Assembly (NCBI GenBank): GCA_045657105.1
Contig: JAZOSN010000071.1
Span: 1 to 10,796 of the forward strand
Direction: 5' to 3'
DNA: 10,796 bases
Origin: SIG672 sp045657105
GTDB taxonomy: Bacteria; Bacillota; Clostridia; Oscillospirales; CAG-272
The notes beneath the pieces are model-generated. The model made no database searches, was not told the origin of the DNA, and saw only the letters and a list, made by a program, of their open reading frames with translations. The number at the start of each line of letters is the position of its first letter. The first letter of the stretch is position 1. Positions 1 to 6,521 of this stretch are shown piece after piece. The position numbers were made by a program, and so were the translations under genes.

Positions 1-342
1 GTTTGCGTAGTTGTGAGCAACGATGTCGCCAAGGTTTTCGCTACATCCGTTACATACGCTCTGGTGTCCTGCATCGCCACGGGATACTACGGTTACTCCG
101 TAGTCTGCATGGTTGGTAAGATCTTTTTCGATGATAAGATCGTCTGCATTAACCACAACGCCGTTCTGAAGAATCACTCCGCACTCGCATATGTCGTGCG
201 CTTCTTTTCCTGCTTCTTTGCAGGTTGCAGGAACTTCATTGTACTGAGTGAGATTTACGTGTCCGGTTGCAGGAGCAAGCTCGTCGCCGCATACTGTACA
301 GATCTGTGCAGTATCACAGTCTGCTGCATCGCCGGGAGTATG
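1..342 (-). other. Cys-rich CxxC module region at the C-terminal side of the secreted protein
   Basis: From His965 to the edge the protein changes character. It becomes rich in Cys and His with the pattern HTPG..A.C, then QICTVCG, ATGH, PATC, DICECG and SVCNGC, giving eight cysteines in 114 residues. Repeated units of this type are familiar in clostridial surface proteins, often near an S-layer-homology, dockerin or sortase anchor. Metal binding by the CxxC pairs is plausible but inferred. The next part of the protein, which would settle the anchoring mode, is outside the window. Confidence 0.7.
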
Positions 343-3234
343 AACGTGCGTAAACTCCTTAGCTGCGCTAGCGCTGAGAGTTCCGTAGATGTGGTTGTCA
401 ACCGAGAAGGTTGCGGTAGAAGCGCCGGTTTCGGTGGTCTTGAACTGAACGGTGTAAACGCCGTTGCCCATATCGGTCATTTTGCCGATCTGCTCAAGAT
501 TTGCGCCGGTAACCTTAATATAGTCACCCGAGTTGATTACCGAACCTGCGGGGAAGGTATTGAGGGTTGCGGTGTAAATGCCGGTATTGGCATCGAATAC
601 GATGTCAGAAACGTCGATATCCATTGCTTCTGTTTCGTTGTTTATAACGTAGTACGCAATCGCAGTACCGGAAACCGGTGCTCTGAGTCCGTAATATCCG
701 CCCTGAATAGGAGCAGAGTCGGTTACAGTAACGACATTGCTTGCTCCGTTAAGCACTATTGTAGCTAAATCCGTTCCGATATTAAAGTCAACATTGGTGA
801 TTGCTTCACCCAAGTTAGAACCATACACCCACTTACCTTTATTGCTCGTGGAGAACGCATTTCCACTCGTAGTAGTAAGAGCAGACACATCGGTTCTTCC
901 ATCCTGGTCGGTTAAGCAAAGTCTGTTACCGTTAATATCCACAAGATAGTAAGATATTCCGGCGCCTTCCCAGCTCATTGTGTTGGTAGTGTGTTTTACA
1001 CCGATGATAGGACCTCTTATGTCCGAGCCGGACTTAGAAATAAATACGAGTTTTCCGTTTGTTACATGACGGTTGATGAAATATCCCCAAGAGTCTACCG
1101 CACCGGTTGAAAGTTCGTACTTGCTTGCATCATAGGTTACAGTACCGTTAACCGTTTTCCAATCAAGTCCGCCGACGATAGAAAATTCGGTAACTGCACT
1201 GTTATATGCAAGCTCTGTTCCGTAAGGTACGCAGAGCGAAAGATCAAGAACTCTGTCGTCGTTTATCCAGATGGATACCGCGCCATTCAAGGAGTATGCA
1301 ACGGAGAGCGTAATATTGCCGGTTGCGGTAATTTGAGCATTACCTACGTTTTCGACAAATGCGCCAGACTCATACTTATCTACCTTAAGTGCCGAGTTTT
1401 CGATATAAGCACGATAGTAGGAAGCGTCAGTCATACGTCCCGCGACGCTAATTCCGCTACCTCCGAAGTATACGCTCGGTGCCGCCGACACATCAGCCTT
1501 AACGCTGAGCTTACCTTCGTAAAGAAGTCCGTCCCATTTCGTTATACCGTTCTCACTCTGCCCGATACTGATTGCAGAAGATGCAGAAAGCGTTCCGTAA
1601 ATGTGGTTGTCAACAGAAGCGGTTACGTTTGTATTTCCTTCTTCTGTTGCTTCAAAAGTAATCGTATAGGTTCCGTCTCCGTTGTCAACAGCGTCACCCA
1701 CCTGAGCAATGCCGTTTCCGCTTACCTTAATGGTATTACCAGAGTTAATAACTGCATTTTCAGGGAACGTCTTAACGATAATCGTTCCGGTATCACCAAC
1801 CTTAACGTTGGTAGATACAGAAACAACGTCAAGATCCATTGCTTCGAGTTCGTTGTTTACCGCATAGAAGGTGTAGGTTGCACTACCGTTCGAACGAACA
1901 CCATAGTATCCGCCTTTAAGAGGAGCGGTGTCAACAAACGAACCGGTAGTAGCGTTTACCTTCGAAGCATCTATAACTGCCGTATCTCCGGTATTGTTAA
2001 ACGAAAATACAATGTTTTTTGTGTCGGATATATTAGCGTTACTACCAAAGAACCATTCGCAAGTGTTCTTATTCGCATTACAAGAAAACGTGTATGCAGT
2101 AATACGGCTTCGAATATACGTATTTCCAAGCGTTTGACAAGTCGCCGTATTAGTTTCGCCTCCTAAAACAGAAGCATTAACTTTAAAGTCAGAAAGAGCC
2201 CATCTAAACTTATTTCCGGCTCTCATTTGGAAGAGATAGTAATCTATTTTCGCTCCGGTCCAGGTTGTTGCTCCATCATCACGAACGCAAATAACAATAC
2301 CGCCCTGATCAGTATTGCCTGCGTTTGTCGCTGAGGTTTGTTTACCCAAAGTAGGGAACGATGTCACGATATATCCATCGTGTATTTCTCTGTTGGAGAA
2401 ATATGCGAACGAGTTTCCGTAAGGAGTTGTCAATGTATAAGTTTTAGCATCATACGTTGACGTGCCCATAAGATTTTTAAGTACAAGCCTGCCCTCGATC
2501 TGGAAGTTGGTTATCTCGAGCGGAATGTCCATTGCTCCGTTGAATATACCGAGGTTGGAACCGTATGGCACACACTTTTTGTCGAAGCCATTAGGGCTCT
2601 TGTCATCAACGTCAATTTTGAGGACCTCAACATCGTTAACACAAATAACGACAGCACCCGCCTGAGAGAACGCAAGCGAAAGCTTTACAGTGTCGTTATC
2701 AAGCCATCCAGGAACAATTTTCGAAATACCTAGAACCTGACGCTTATAGTTGCCAATACTCTGAACGTCTGTTTTGTCGTCAGACCAGTTGGCACCATAT
2801 CCGTAAATGTTGAACCCGTCGCCTTCAAAGTACGCTTCGTAACGTCCGCTACCATAATAGGAGCTACTTCCGAAAAGTATTCCGGGTTTATTCCAATTTT
2901 TGGTATCACCGTTCATGGTATATGCGGTAATAGCATCGGTGTTGATCTCAAACGAAACCTTTCCTTCGTAAAGAGGGTGGTTGTAATAAATCTTTGCACT
3001 CTTGGTATTTCCGCTGGCGTGTAACGGATTCGCAACAAGTCTGAATCCGTTCTCAATTTCCTCAAAAGCATATACGCTTTCATCTGTTTGGACTGGCGTT
3101 CTGAAACTGCCTGCACCGAGATTGTAAATCGGTGTGGTTTGCTGTGTTGCCGTTTCATCCGCAAAAACGCCCACGGGCACAAGCGCGAATACGAACGAAA
3201 TGACTAAGAGCAAACTAAGTAATCTCTTTTTCAT
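1..3234 (-). CDS. Large secreted modular surface protein, C-terminus beyond the left edge (partial)
   Basis: The minus frame is open without a stop from the ATG at 3234-3232 to the window edge, giving 1078 codons and no C-terminus. The start follows an AAGGAGG ribosome binding site. Residues 1-25 form a classic signal peptide (MKKR, then a long hydrophobic core, ending VFA before DE), so the protein is exported. After it come a beta-rich domain at about 85-250 that resembles concanavalin-like (LamG-type) jelly rolls, a second beta-rich domain at about 259-440, and an Ig/invasin-like domain at about 445-546 ending in the motif SVDNHIYGTLSAS. The same order recurs at about 555-690, 699-845 and 846-955. 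A Cys-rich tail starts near His965. No catalytic motif is visible. By analogy with similar clostridial proteins I infer a cell-surface or carbohydrate-binding role; an anchor or enzyme domain may lie beyond the edge. The reading frame is certain; the function is not. Confidence 0.9.
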   Translation of the reverse strand, partial: MKKRLLSLLLVISFVFALVPVGVFADETATQQTTPIYNLGAGSFRTPVQTDESVYAFEEIENGFRLVANPLHASGNTKSAKIYYNHPLYEGKVSFEINTDAITAYTMNGDTKNWNKPGILFGSSSYYGSGRYEAYFEGDGFNIYGYGANWSDDKTDVQSIGNYKRQVLGISKIVPGWLDNDTVKLSLAFSQAGAVVICVNDVEVLKIDVDDKSPNGFDKKCVPYGSNLGIFNGAMDIPLEITNFQIEGRLVLKNLMGTSTYDAKTYTLTTPYGNSFAYFSNREIHDGYIVTSFPTLGKQTSATNAGNTDQGGIVICVRDDGATTWTGAKIDYYLFQMRAGNKFRWALSDFKVNASVLGGETNTATCQTLGNTYIRSRITAYTFSCNANKNTCEWFFGSNANISDTKNIVFSFNNTGDTAVIDASKVNATTGSFVDTAPLKGGYYGVRSNGSATYTFYAVNNELEAMDLDVVSVSTNVKVGDTGTIIVKTFPENAVINSGNTIKVSGNGIAQVGDAVDNGDGTYTITFEATEEGNTNVTASVDNHIYGTLSASSAISIGQSENGITKWDGLLYEGKLSVKADVSAAPSVYFGGSGISVAGRMTDASYYRAYIENSALKVDKYESGAFVENVGNAQITATGNITLSVAYSLNGAVSIWINDDRVLDLSLCVPYGTELAYNSAVTEFSIVGGLDWKTVNGTVTYDASKYELSTGAVDSWGYFINRHVTNGKLVFISKSGSDIRGPIIGVKHTTNTMSWEGAGISYYLVDINGNRLCLTDQDGRTDVSALTTTSGNAFSTSNKGKWVYGSNLGEAITNVDFNIGTDLATIVLNGASNVVTVTDSAPIQGGYYGLRAPVSGTAIAYYVINNETEAMDIDVSDIVFDANTGIYTATLNTFPAGSVINSGDYIKVTGANLEQIGKMTDMGNGVYTVQFKTTETGASTATFSVDNHIYGTLSASAAKEFTHVHTPGDAADCDTAQICTVCGDELAPATGHVNLTQYNEVPATCKEAGKEAHDICECGVILQNGVVVNADDLIIEKDLTNHADYGVTVVSRGDAGHQSVCNGCSENLGDIVAHNYAN
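361..1150 (-). repeat. Second copy of internal protein module (beta domain plus Ig-like domain)
   Basis: This is the second copy, residues about 696-958, of a module inside the long secreted protein. Landmarks are TYDASKYEL near residue 700, GGYYGLRAP near 845, INNETEAMDIDV near 860 and SVDNHIYGTLSAS near 950. The last three recur with a spacing of 404 residues (1212 bases) in the first copy. The DNA itself still matches over short stretches around the last motif, for example TTCCGTA followed closely by GTGGTTGTCAAC at 381-402 and again at 1593-1614. The rest has diverged strongly, so this is an old duplication. Confidence 0.75.
1573..2470 (-). repeat. First copy of internal protein module (beta domain plus Ig-like domain)
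   Basis: This is the first copy, residues about 256-554. It carries STYDAKTYTL near residue 259, GGYYGVRSN near 441, VNNELEAMDLDV near 457 and SVDNHIYGTLSAS near 547. The two copies share the order AV(I)NSG, IKV(S/T)G, (D)NG.G.YT in the Ig-like part. The first copy is longer in its beta domain: the TYDA landmarks are about 440 residues apart, whereas the later landmarks are 404 apart. Boundaries are approximate and set by eye. Confidence 0.7.
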
Positions 3235-3238
3235 AATT

Positions 3239-3245
3239 CCTCCTT
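3239..3245 (-). promoter_or_regulatory. Ribosome binding site AAGGAGG of the secreted protein
   Basis: On the minus strand AAGGAGG lies 4 bases before the ATG at 3234. The match to the 16S anti-Shine-Dalgarno is perfect, although the spacing is short. It fixes the start of the long secreted protein together with the signal peptide that follows. Confidence 0.85.
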
Positions 3246-3292
3246 ATAAAAATATTTTTAGAGATACCTGTGCATATTACTATACATAATGG

Positions 3293-3321
3293 ATTGTAGC
3301 ACCTCTCTATCCTTTTGTCAA
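3293..3321 (-). promoter_or_regulatory. Sigma-A promoter of the secreted protein
   Basis: On the minus strand TTGACA (3321-3316), a 17-base spacer and TACAAT (3298-3293) form a near-consensus promoter. The -10 box is preceded by TGC, an extended -10. Transcription should begin near 3286, giving a leader of about 50 bases before the ATG at 3234. Confidence 0.85.
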
Positions 3322-3386
3322 GCCAAAAAAGTGTGTTTTTTCGTTTTTGGGATTTTGAACAAAATATCCGAGTTTTTATATGCAAA

Positions 3387-3415
3387 ATGACCAAACCGTA
3401 CATTTATTATATAAT
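3387..3415 (+). promoter_or_regulatory. Possible promoter in the AT-rich spacer upstream of spoVT
   Basis: ATGACC (3387-3392), 17 bases, then TATAAT (3410-3415). The -10 box is perfect but sits in a palindromic AT run where such boxes arise by chance, and it would give spoVT a leader of roughly 300 bases running through the repeats. I saw no clear sigma-G type promoter (the class that drives spoVT in Bacillus subtilis), so this is offered only as a weak candidate. Confidence 0.25.
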
Positions 3416-3541
3416 ATATTCGACCTTTTTCGCGTTTTCGGTTTCTTTAATTAAAGCAGGAAATCGCTTTTTGATCGGAGAAAATACTGACGTTTATTAA
3501 AGCTTATCAAGGATACTACTCATCCACCACTCCGCGGTCCA

Positions 3542-3561
3542 CCTTCTCTCGCAAGATAAGG
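3542..3561. repeat. Imperfect hairpin CCTTCTCT / AGATAAGG in the intergenic repeat region
   Basis: CCTTCTCT (3542-3549) and AGATAAGG (3554-3561) pair with one mismatch around the loop CGCA. The pattern resembles degenerate copies of short interspersed repeats seen between genes in gut Clostridia, where similar stems close on a CGCA-like loop. Family membership is from memory, not from a search. Confidence 0.45.
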
Positions 3562-3635
3562 CTTTGATTTTTGAAAATTGCTTCGCATAAATATTCCATA
3601 TCTGCAAATAATAAGACCACAATTCAAAATTTTGT

Positions 3636-3689
3636 GTAGGGCTATGATGCGACCTATATGTACGGGACGTCGAGGGCGCCGTCCCCTAC
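3636..3689. repeat. Short interspersed repeat with GTAGGG...CCCTAC inverted ends
   Basis: The 54-base element begins GTAGGG (3636-3641) and ends CCCTAC (3684-3689), which are inverted copies. Inside, GGGACG (3664-3669) and CGTCCC (3680-3685) form a GC-rich stem that can extend by two more pairs across one mismatch. Elements of this look, with CGTCCCCTAC ends, are familiar as dispersed noncoding repeats in gut Clostridia. It ends only 13 bases before the spoVT ribosome binding site, so it must lie within or next to the spoVT leader. There is no transposase; it may be a miniature inverted-repeat element. Confidence 0.55.
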
Positions 3690-3702
3690 TGTTATTTATA
3701 TT

Positions 3703-3709
3703 AAAGGAG
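3703..3709 (+). promoter_or_regulatory. Ribosome binding site AAAGGAG of spoVT
   Basis: AAAGGAG is separated by 10 AT-rich bases from the ATG at 3720. It supports that start, which also matches the conserved MKATGIVRR beginning of the SpoVT family. Confidence 0.85.
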
Positions 3710-3719
3710 AATTTTATAT

Positions 3720-4268
3720 ATGAAAGCAACAGGAATTGTTAGGAGAATTGACGATCTCGGCAGAGTCGTTATTCCGAAAGAAATCAGAAGAACAATGCGG
3801 ATAAAGGAAGGCGATCCGCTTGAAATATTTACTGACCGCGAGGGCGAGGTAATTTTCAAAAAATATTCACCGATAGGAGAGCTTGGCACGATAGCGTCGC
3901 AGTACGCGGAAACGCTACACAAGACATGCTCTATGTCGATCGTCGTATGCGACCGAAGCTCGGTAATTGCCTTCTCAGGCGTATCGAAGAAGGAATATTC
4001 GGACAAGGCTATATCGGAGGATCTTGAAAAGATAATCGAGAGCCGCGCGATCTACGTTTACGAAAGCGGCAAGGAAAAGATACACGTTACTCCCGACGCC
4101 GTTGGGCATTTTATAAGCTGTGCCATGCCGATAATCAGCGAGGGTGACATTGCTGGGTGTGTCATTTCCCTTTCGGAGTCTGACAAGGAAAGTCAGATAA
4201 GCTCCGAGGTTGAAAAGAAGCTCGTAACGACTGCCGCGACCTTTCTAGGCAAGCAGCTCGAGGGTTAA
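3720..4268 (+). CDS. spoVT: Stage V sporulation protein T, AbrB-family transcription regulator
   Basis: SpoVT is a DNA-binding regulator active in the developing forespore, where in Bacillus subtilis it adjusts sigma-G-dependent genes. Residues 1-50 are the AbrB swapped-hairpin DNA-binding domain, with the family signature DDLGRVVIPKEIRRT at about 11-25 and EGDPLEI at about 30-36. Residues about 56-182 match the C-terminal GAF-like domain, including VCDRS, the SGVSKKEY motif and CAMPI near residue 134. The length of 182 residues is close to the roughly 178 of the Bacillus protein. The gene stands alone: it has its own ribosome binding site, is followed by a terminator, and both neighbours are on the opposite strand. 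No clear sporulation sigma-factor promoter was found; a repeat element occupies the near upstream region. The assignment is secure and is the best evidence that the organism forms endospores. Confidence 0.96.
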   Translation: MKATGIVRRIDDLGRVVIPKEIRRTMRIKEGDPLEIFTDREGEVIFKKYSPIGELGTIASQYAETLHKTCSMSIVVCDRSSVIAFSGVSKKEYSDKAISEDLEKIIESRAIYVYESGKEKIHVTPDAVGHFISCAMPIISEGDIAGCVISLSESDKESQISSEVEKKLVTTAATFLGKQLEG

Positions 4269-4304
4269 CTCCGCACCGTATTTCCTCTTTTTAACAAAAC
4301 AAAA

Positions 4305-4329
4305 AGCCGACTGTCAGTCGGCTTTTTTC
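4305..4329. terminator. Rho-independent terminator, probably bidirectional
   Basis: AGCCGACT and AGTCGGCT pair around a 3-base loop (GTC, 4313-4315), followed by TTTTT on the plus strand and preceded by a run of A on the same strand. Because it has U tracts when read either way, it can end both spoVT (stop at 4268, plus) and the convergent pantothenate kinase gene (stop at 4406, minus). Confidence 0.9.
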
Positions 4330-4342
4330 GTTAAGATGGGTT

Positions 4343-4359
4343 GCTTTGCGGGGCAAAGC
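4343..4359. repeat. Hairpin GCTTTGC / GCAAAGC between convergent genes
   Basis: GCTTTGC (4343-4349) and GCAAAGC (4353-4359) pair perfectly around a GGG loop. No T tract follows on either strand, so it is not a standard terminator. It shares the core CTTTGC with the heptamer array just beside it and may be part of the same repeat structure. Confidence 0.5.
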
Positions 4360-4366
4360 TACCGAA

Positions 4367-4401
4367 ACTTTGCACTTTGCACTGTGCACTTTGCACTTTA
4401 T
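4367..4401. repeat. Tandem heptamer array ACTTTGC
   Basis: Four head-to-tail 7-base units are visible: ACTTTGC at 4367 and 4374, ACTGTGC at 4381 and ACTTTGC at 4388, followed by a degenerate fifth unit ACTTTAT. The array starts right after the pantothenate kinase stop codon on the minus strand and lies in the 3' untranslated part of that operon. Similar runs of TTTGCAC occur between genes in related bacteria (from memory). No function is apparent. Confidence 0.7.
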
Positions 4402-4405
4402 ATTT

Positions 4406-5236
4406 TTATACCAGAGCAAGTGCAGCTCCGATAACAGTTCCGAAGCGAGAATTTTCGGGAATTATATAATTAACGTCGAAGAGGTTATTCATATTCTCGA
4501 AAACCTGCTTTGCCTGCGGAAGCGTCGTCATATTTCCTGTAAGGACGATGTTTTTAACGCCATATCTTCTTGCCGCGAACGCCGCTATCATAGCGACCGA
4601 TTCGAAGATCATATTGAAGAGTCCGAGTGCAATATCGGACGGCGTTGCAAGGTCGCTGAGCTTACCGAAGTTCGACGCGGTGAGGTCTGGTGCGAGTCCG
4701 GGGTGAATATCGGTCTTTGTTATATCACTGACTCGAAGGTCGACTTTTGAAATGTCACCCTGCTCGGCGAGTTCGACGATATTCGCGATATTATCGGTTC
4801 CGAGCATTTTTTTGGAAAGTCCGATAAGGGTACCGCCGCCGACTCCCGTTCCGCCGAGATACTCGAATTTTCCGTCTTGGCTTGCATGAACTATCGCGGT
4901 TCCCGTTCCCATACTTACGACGATTGCCTCGTCAAGACCCGAAAGGTATAGTCCGCCTCTGCCAACGCAGGGGAATTCAACGAGAGTATCGCAAGGAATA
5001 TTATAGAGCGGGCTTGTGATATAGGTCGCGCCGACTCCTGTAAGCATTATCTTTTTGATCTGGTTAAGGTCGATATTATTTTCTGCGGTGAACTTACCGA
5101 AGGCACCGTATATTGATGTGAGCTGATCCTCGGCGTGCACGAACATAGGAGCGACGAGATTTTTATTTTCGTCAAATCCGACTATCTTAGTCGTGCTTCC
5201 GCCGATATCAATACCTATAACGTATTTATGTGACAT
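4406..5236 (-). CDS. coaW: Type II pantothenate kinase (CoaW-like, ASKHA fold)
   Basis: The product should phosphorylate pantothenate with ATP, the first step of coenzyme A synthesis in the cytoplasm. Its 276 residues follow the Staphylococcus aureus CoaW pattern: phosphate-1 loop GIDIGGSTTK (8-17), LVEF with the probable general-base Glu87, phosphate-2 loop VSMGTGTA (107-114), GGTGVGGGT (128-136), the family block PDLTASNFG (183-191), the adenosine-side segment IVLTGN near 230 and the closing GTVIGAALAL. One point is odd: the S. aureus enzyme has an Arg just before the GG..G.GGG loop that contacts substrate, and here Tyr126 stands there. It is the second gene of an operon: the start is 9 bases after the upstream stop and its ribosome binding site overlaps that stop. 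A related BadF-type or other ASKHA kinase is possible but less likely, because the DLTASNFG block is specific to this family. Confidence 0.88.
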   Translation of the reverse strand: MSHKYVIGIDIGGSTTKIVGFDENKNLVAPMFVHAEDQLTSIYGAFGKFTAENNIDLNQIKKIMLTGVGATYITSPLYNIPCDTLVEFPCVGRGGLYLSGLDEAIVVSMGTGTAIVHASQDGKFEYLGGTGVGGGTLIGLSKKMLGTDNIANIVELAEQGDISKVDLRVSDITKTDIHPGLAPDLTASNFGKLSDLATPSDIALGLFNMIFESVAMIAAFAARRYGVKNIVLTGNMTTLPQAKQVFENMNNLFDVNYIIPENSRFGTVIGAALALV

Positions 5237-5241
5237 TTTTT

Positions 5242-5247
5242 CTCCTT
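5242..5247 (-). promoter_or_regulatory. Ribosome binding site AAGGAG of the pantothenate kinase, overlapping the upstream stop
   Basis: On the minus strand the upstream stop codon TAA and the AAGGAG site share two bases (TAAGGAG), and the ATG follows after 5 bases. Termination of the esterase and initiation of the kinase are therefore likely coupled. Confidence 0.85.
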
Positions 5248-6370
5248 ATTTTGTACTGCCGTTTTTTACGCATTCATTGAACATCGTCTTTCCGACGAGA
5301 TTTCCGATAGCAAACATATCCTTTGCGTTCCAGTGATGCGCATCGCTTCCGAGAACGGTTGCATCAGAGGTGCTACTATCCCACTTTGTAATAGCGTATC
5401 CCGAATTATCGACGAAATAGCATTTTTCAATATCCTCGGCAAGCTGCTTCTGCATATTTATAAAGGTTGTATTAGTCGCCATATCGGCAGGTTGCGCGAT
5501 ATTATATCCCTTTGATATAGCTCCGACGAATATTCCCATCTCGGAAGCACCGCAATCGGTTTCTCCGTTTGTAAATTCAAGCATTATTTCGGAAAGATCT
5601 TTGCGAAGATCCTCTACGAAATAGGTAAATGCGGTTTTATAAACGTCGGGTTGGTGTCTGTCCGACTCGCCCTGCATCCAGTAAAGACCGCGAATATTTA
5701 TCTTCTCATATCCGCCGTACTCTTTAAGCTCGGACACGTTTCTCTTCACCTGCTCGAGCAGTCCTCTGTAAAGAGCGCCGTTAACGTCCGTATCTTTATA
5801 AGAAGCGTTAATCGCTTTTGCATACGAGGGTGATACCCAGTTTCCGAACTGATTACTGCCGCTACTCAGGTCACGGATCGACGTTCCGCCGTGAGCGAAC
5901 TTGATTATTCCGGCGTTTCTGCCGCTTTCCTCATTATAACATTTGGAAAGAGCCTTTGCCATTCCCGCCTCGGGTCCGATATTGTTTGCATTAGATCCGA
6001 GTCCGAACGTGACCTTTTGCCAAGGTTTATCATTGTTTACAAGTTCAGTGTGATTATTTTTATCCGTACGCGAATTTCCCGCATAATGGACGTAGTCGTA
6101 GCCGCCGGCGGCAAGCTCGGGCGCAGACTGCTTTACGTAGGACTCGTACGCCGAGCCGATAAGCTTAGTGTGTCCGACTGCGTTCGACTGTCCTGCTATG
6201 ATATAAATATCGATTATTTTCGAGGGATCGATTTTTTCTTCGGTATCATCGGTCTGATCCTGAGTACCGTCGTCGCTTGTGTCATTAGTGGTATCATCTG
6301 ATGAGCCTGAGCAAGCCACAAGCGAGAAAAGCATCATCAGCGCAAGCAGAAATGCGAGAAGTTTTTTCAT
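5246..6370 (-). CDS. Lipoprotein with sialate O-acetylesterase-type (SASA, SGNH-like) domain
   Basis: The product is probably a membrane-anchored esterase removing acetyl or other acyl groups from carbohydrates outside the cell. I chose the ATG at 6370 because AAAGGA stands 9 bases upstream and a lipoprotein signal follows directly; an in-frame ATG at 6388 would place that site inside the gene. The 374 residues start with MKKLL, a hydrophobic stretch and a lipobox SLVAC, with Cys20 as the lipid-modified residue. Residues 21-48 are a Ser/Asp/Thr-rich flexible linker. The SASA domain begins with IIAGQSN, giving the predicted nucleophile Ser62, followed by GPEAGMAKAL, KFAHGGTS and the family block YWMQGESD. 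The late SDAHHW (342-347) supplies the candidate catalytic Asp and His. The substrate (sialic acid, xylan or other acetylated glycan) cannot be told. It is first in an operon with the pantothenate kinase, behind its own promoter. Confidence 0.88.
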   Translation of the reverse strand: MKKLLAFLLALMMLFSLVACSGSSDDTTNDTSDDGTQDQTDDTEEKIDPSKIIDIYIIAGQSNAVGHTKLIGSAYESYVKQSAPELAAGGYDYVHYAGNSRTDKNNHTELVNNDKPWQKVTFGLGSNANNIGPEAGMAKALSKCYNEESGRNAGIIKFAHGGTSIRDLSSGSNQFGNWVSPSYAKAINASYKDTDVNGALYRGLLEQVKRNVSELKEYGGYEKINIRGLYWMQGESDRHQPDVYKTAFTYFVEDLRKDLSEIMLEFTNGETDCGASEMGIFVGAISKGYNIAQPADMATNTTFINMQKQLAEDIEKCYFVDNSGYAITKWDSSTSDATVLGSDAHHWNAKDMFAIGNLVGKTMFNECVKNGSTK

Positions 6371-6379
6371 AAAAACAAA

Positions 6380-6385
6380 TCCTTT
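6380..6385 (-). promoter_or_regulatory. Ribosome binding site AAAGGA of the lipoprotein, deciding its start
   Basis: AAAGGA lies 9 bases before the ATG at 6370. The upstream in-frame ATG at 6388 overlaps this site (ATGAAAGGA) and has no site of its own, so the shorter reading frame is preferred. Confidence 0.8.
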
Positions 6386-6412
6386 CATTATTACAGAAGT
6401 TCCACTTTGATT

Positions 6413-6442
6413 ATTTTAGCACAGAAACGTCCGACTTGTCAA
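6413..6442 (-). promoter_or_regulatory. Sigma-A promoter of the esterase/pantothenate kinase operon
   Basis: On the minus strand TTGACA (6442-6437), an 18-base spacer and TAAAAT (6418-6413), the latter preceded by TGC as an extended -10. Transcription should start near 6406, giving a leader of about 36 bases. Confidence 0.8.
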
Positions 6443-6521
6443 GAGAAACGGCAAAAGAACAAAGAAAAGTGTAAAATACTCCCATAAAACTGTCCTTTTC
6501 TTTTTTCATTTCGTTTTCGTC

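Larger units (their letters stand above)
3322..3719. other. Intergenic spacer between the secreted protein and spoVT
   Basis: This stretch holds no gene I can support. Its first part (to about 3500) is AT-rich. The second part (3520-3690) is richer in GC and contains imperfect hairpins described separately. Short frames on both strands here have low-complexity or Arg/Pro-rich translations, lack convincing ribosome binding sites, and are considered chance. Confidence 0.7.

Noticed and set aside
13..2166. Plus-strand open frames at 13-768 and 1333-2166
   Set aside because: They lie wholly opposite the continuous 1078-codon secreted-protein frame, have no ribosome binding sites or recognisable domains, and their translations are Cys/Arg/Val-rich mirror images of its repeats. 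Their similar phrases (NVVVNR and the like) come from the duplicated module on the other strand.
3454..3473. AAAGC / GCTTT stem with a T run as a terminator
   Set aside because: The stem has only five weak pairs with an eight-base loop, and no gene ends nearby on the plus strand.
3520..3729. Minus-strand 69-codon frame with Arg/Pro-rich translation upstream of spoVT
   Set aside because: It reads through the interspersed repeats and overlaps the spoVT start. Frames of this GRRPRRP type are common artefacts of such repeats.
3701..4006. Minus-strand 101-codon frame inside spoVT
   Set aside because: It is a shadow of the spoVT coding frame, which has full family signatures and a ribosome binding site.
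4367..4401. Heptamer array as a possible CRISPR or plasmid iteron set
   Set aside because: Units are directly adjacent with no spacers, too short for CRISPR, and there is no replication gene nearby.
6371..6388. Upstream in-frame ATG at 6388 as start of the lipoprotein
   Set aside because: The ribosome binding site AAAGGA would fall inside the gene, and the six extra residues would precede an otherwise complete lipoprotein signal peptide.
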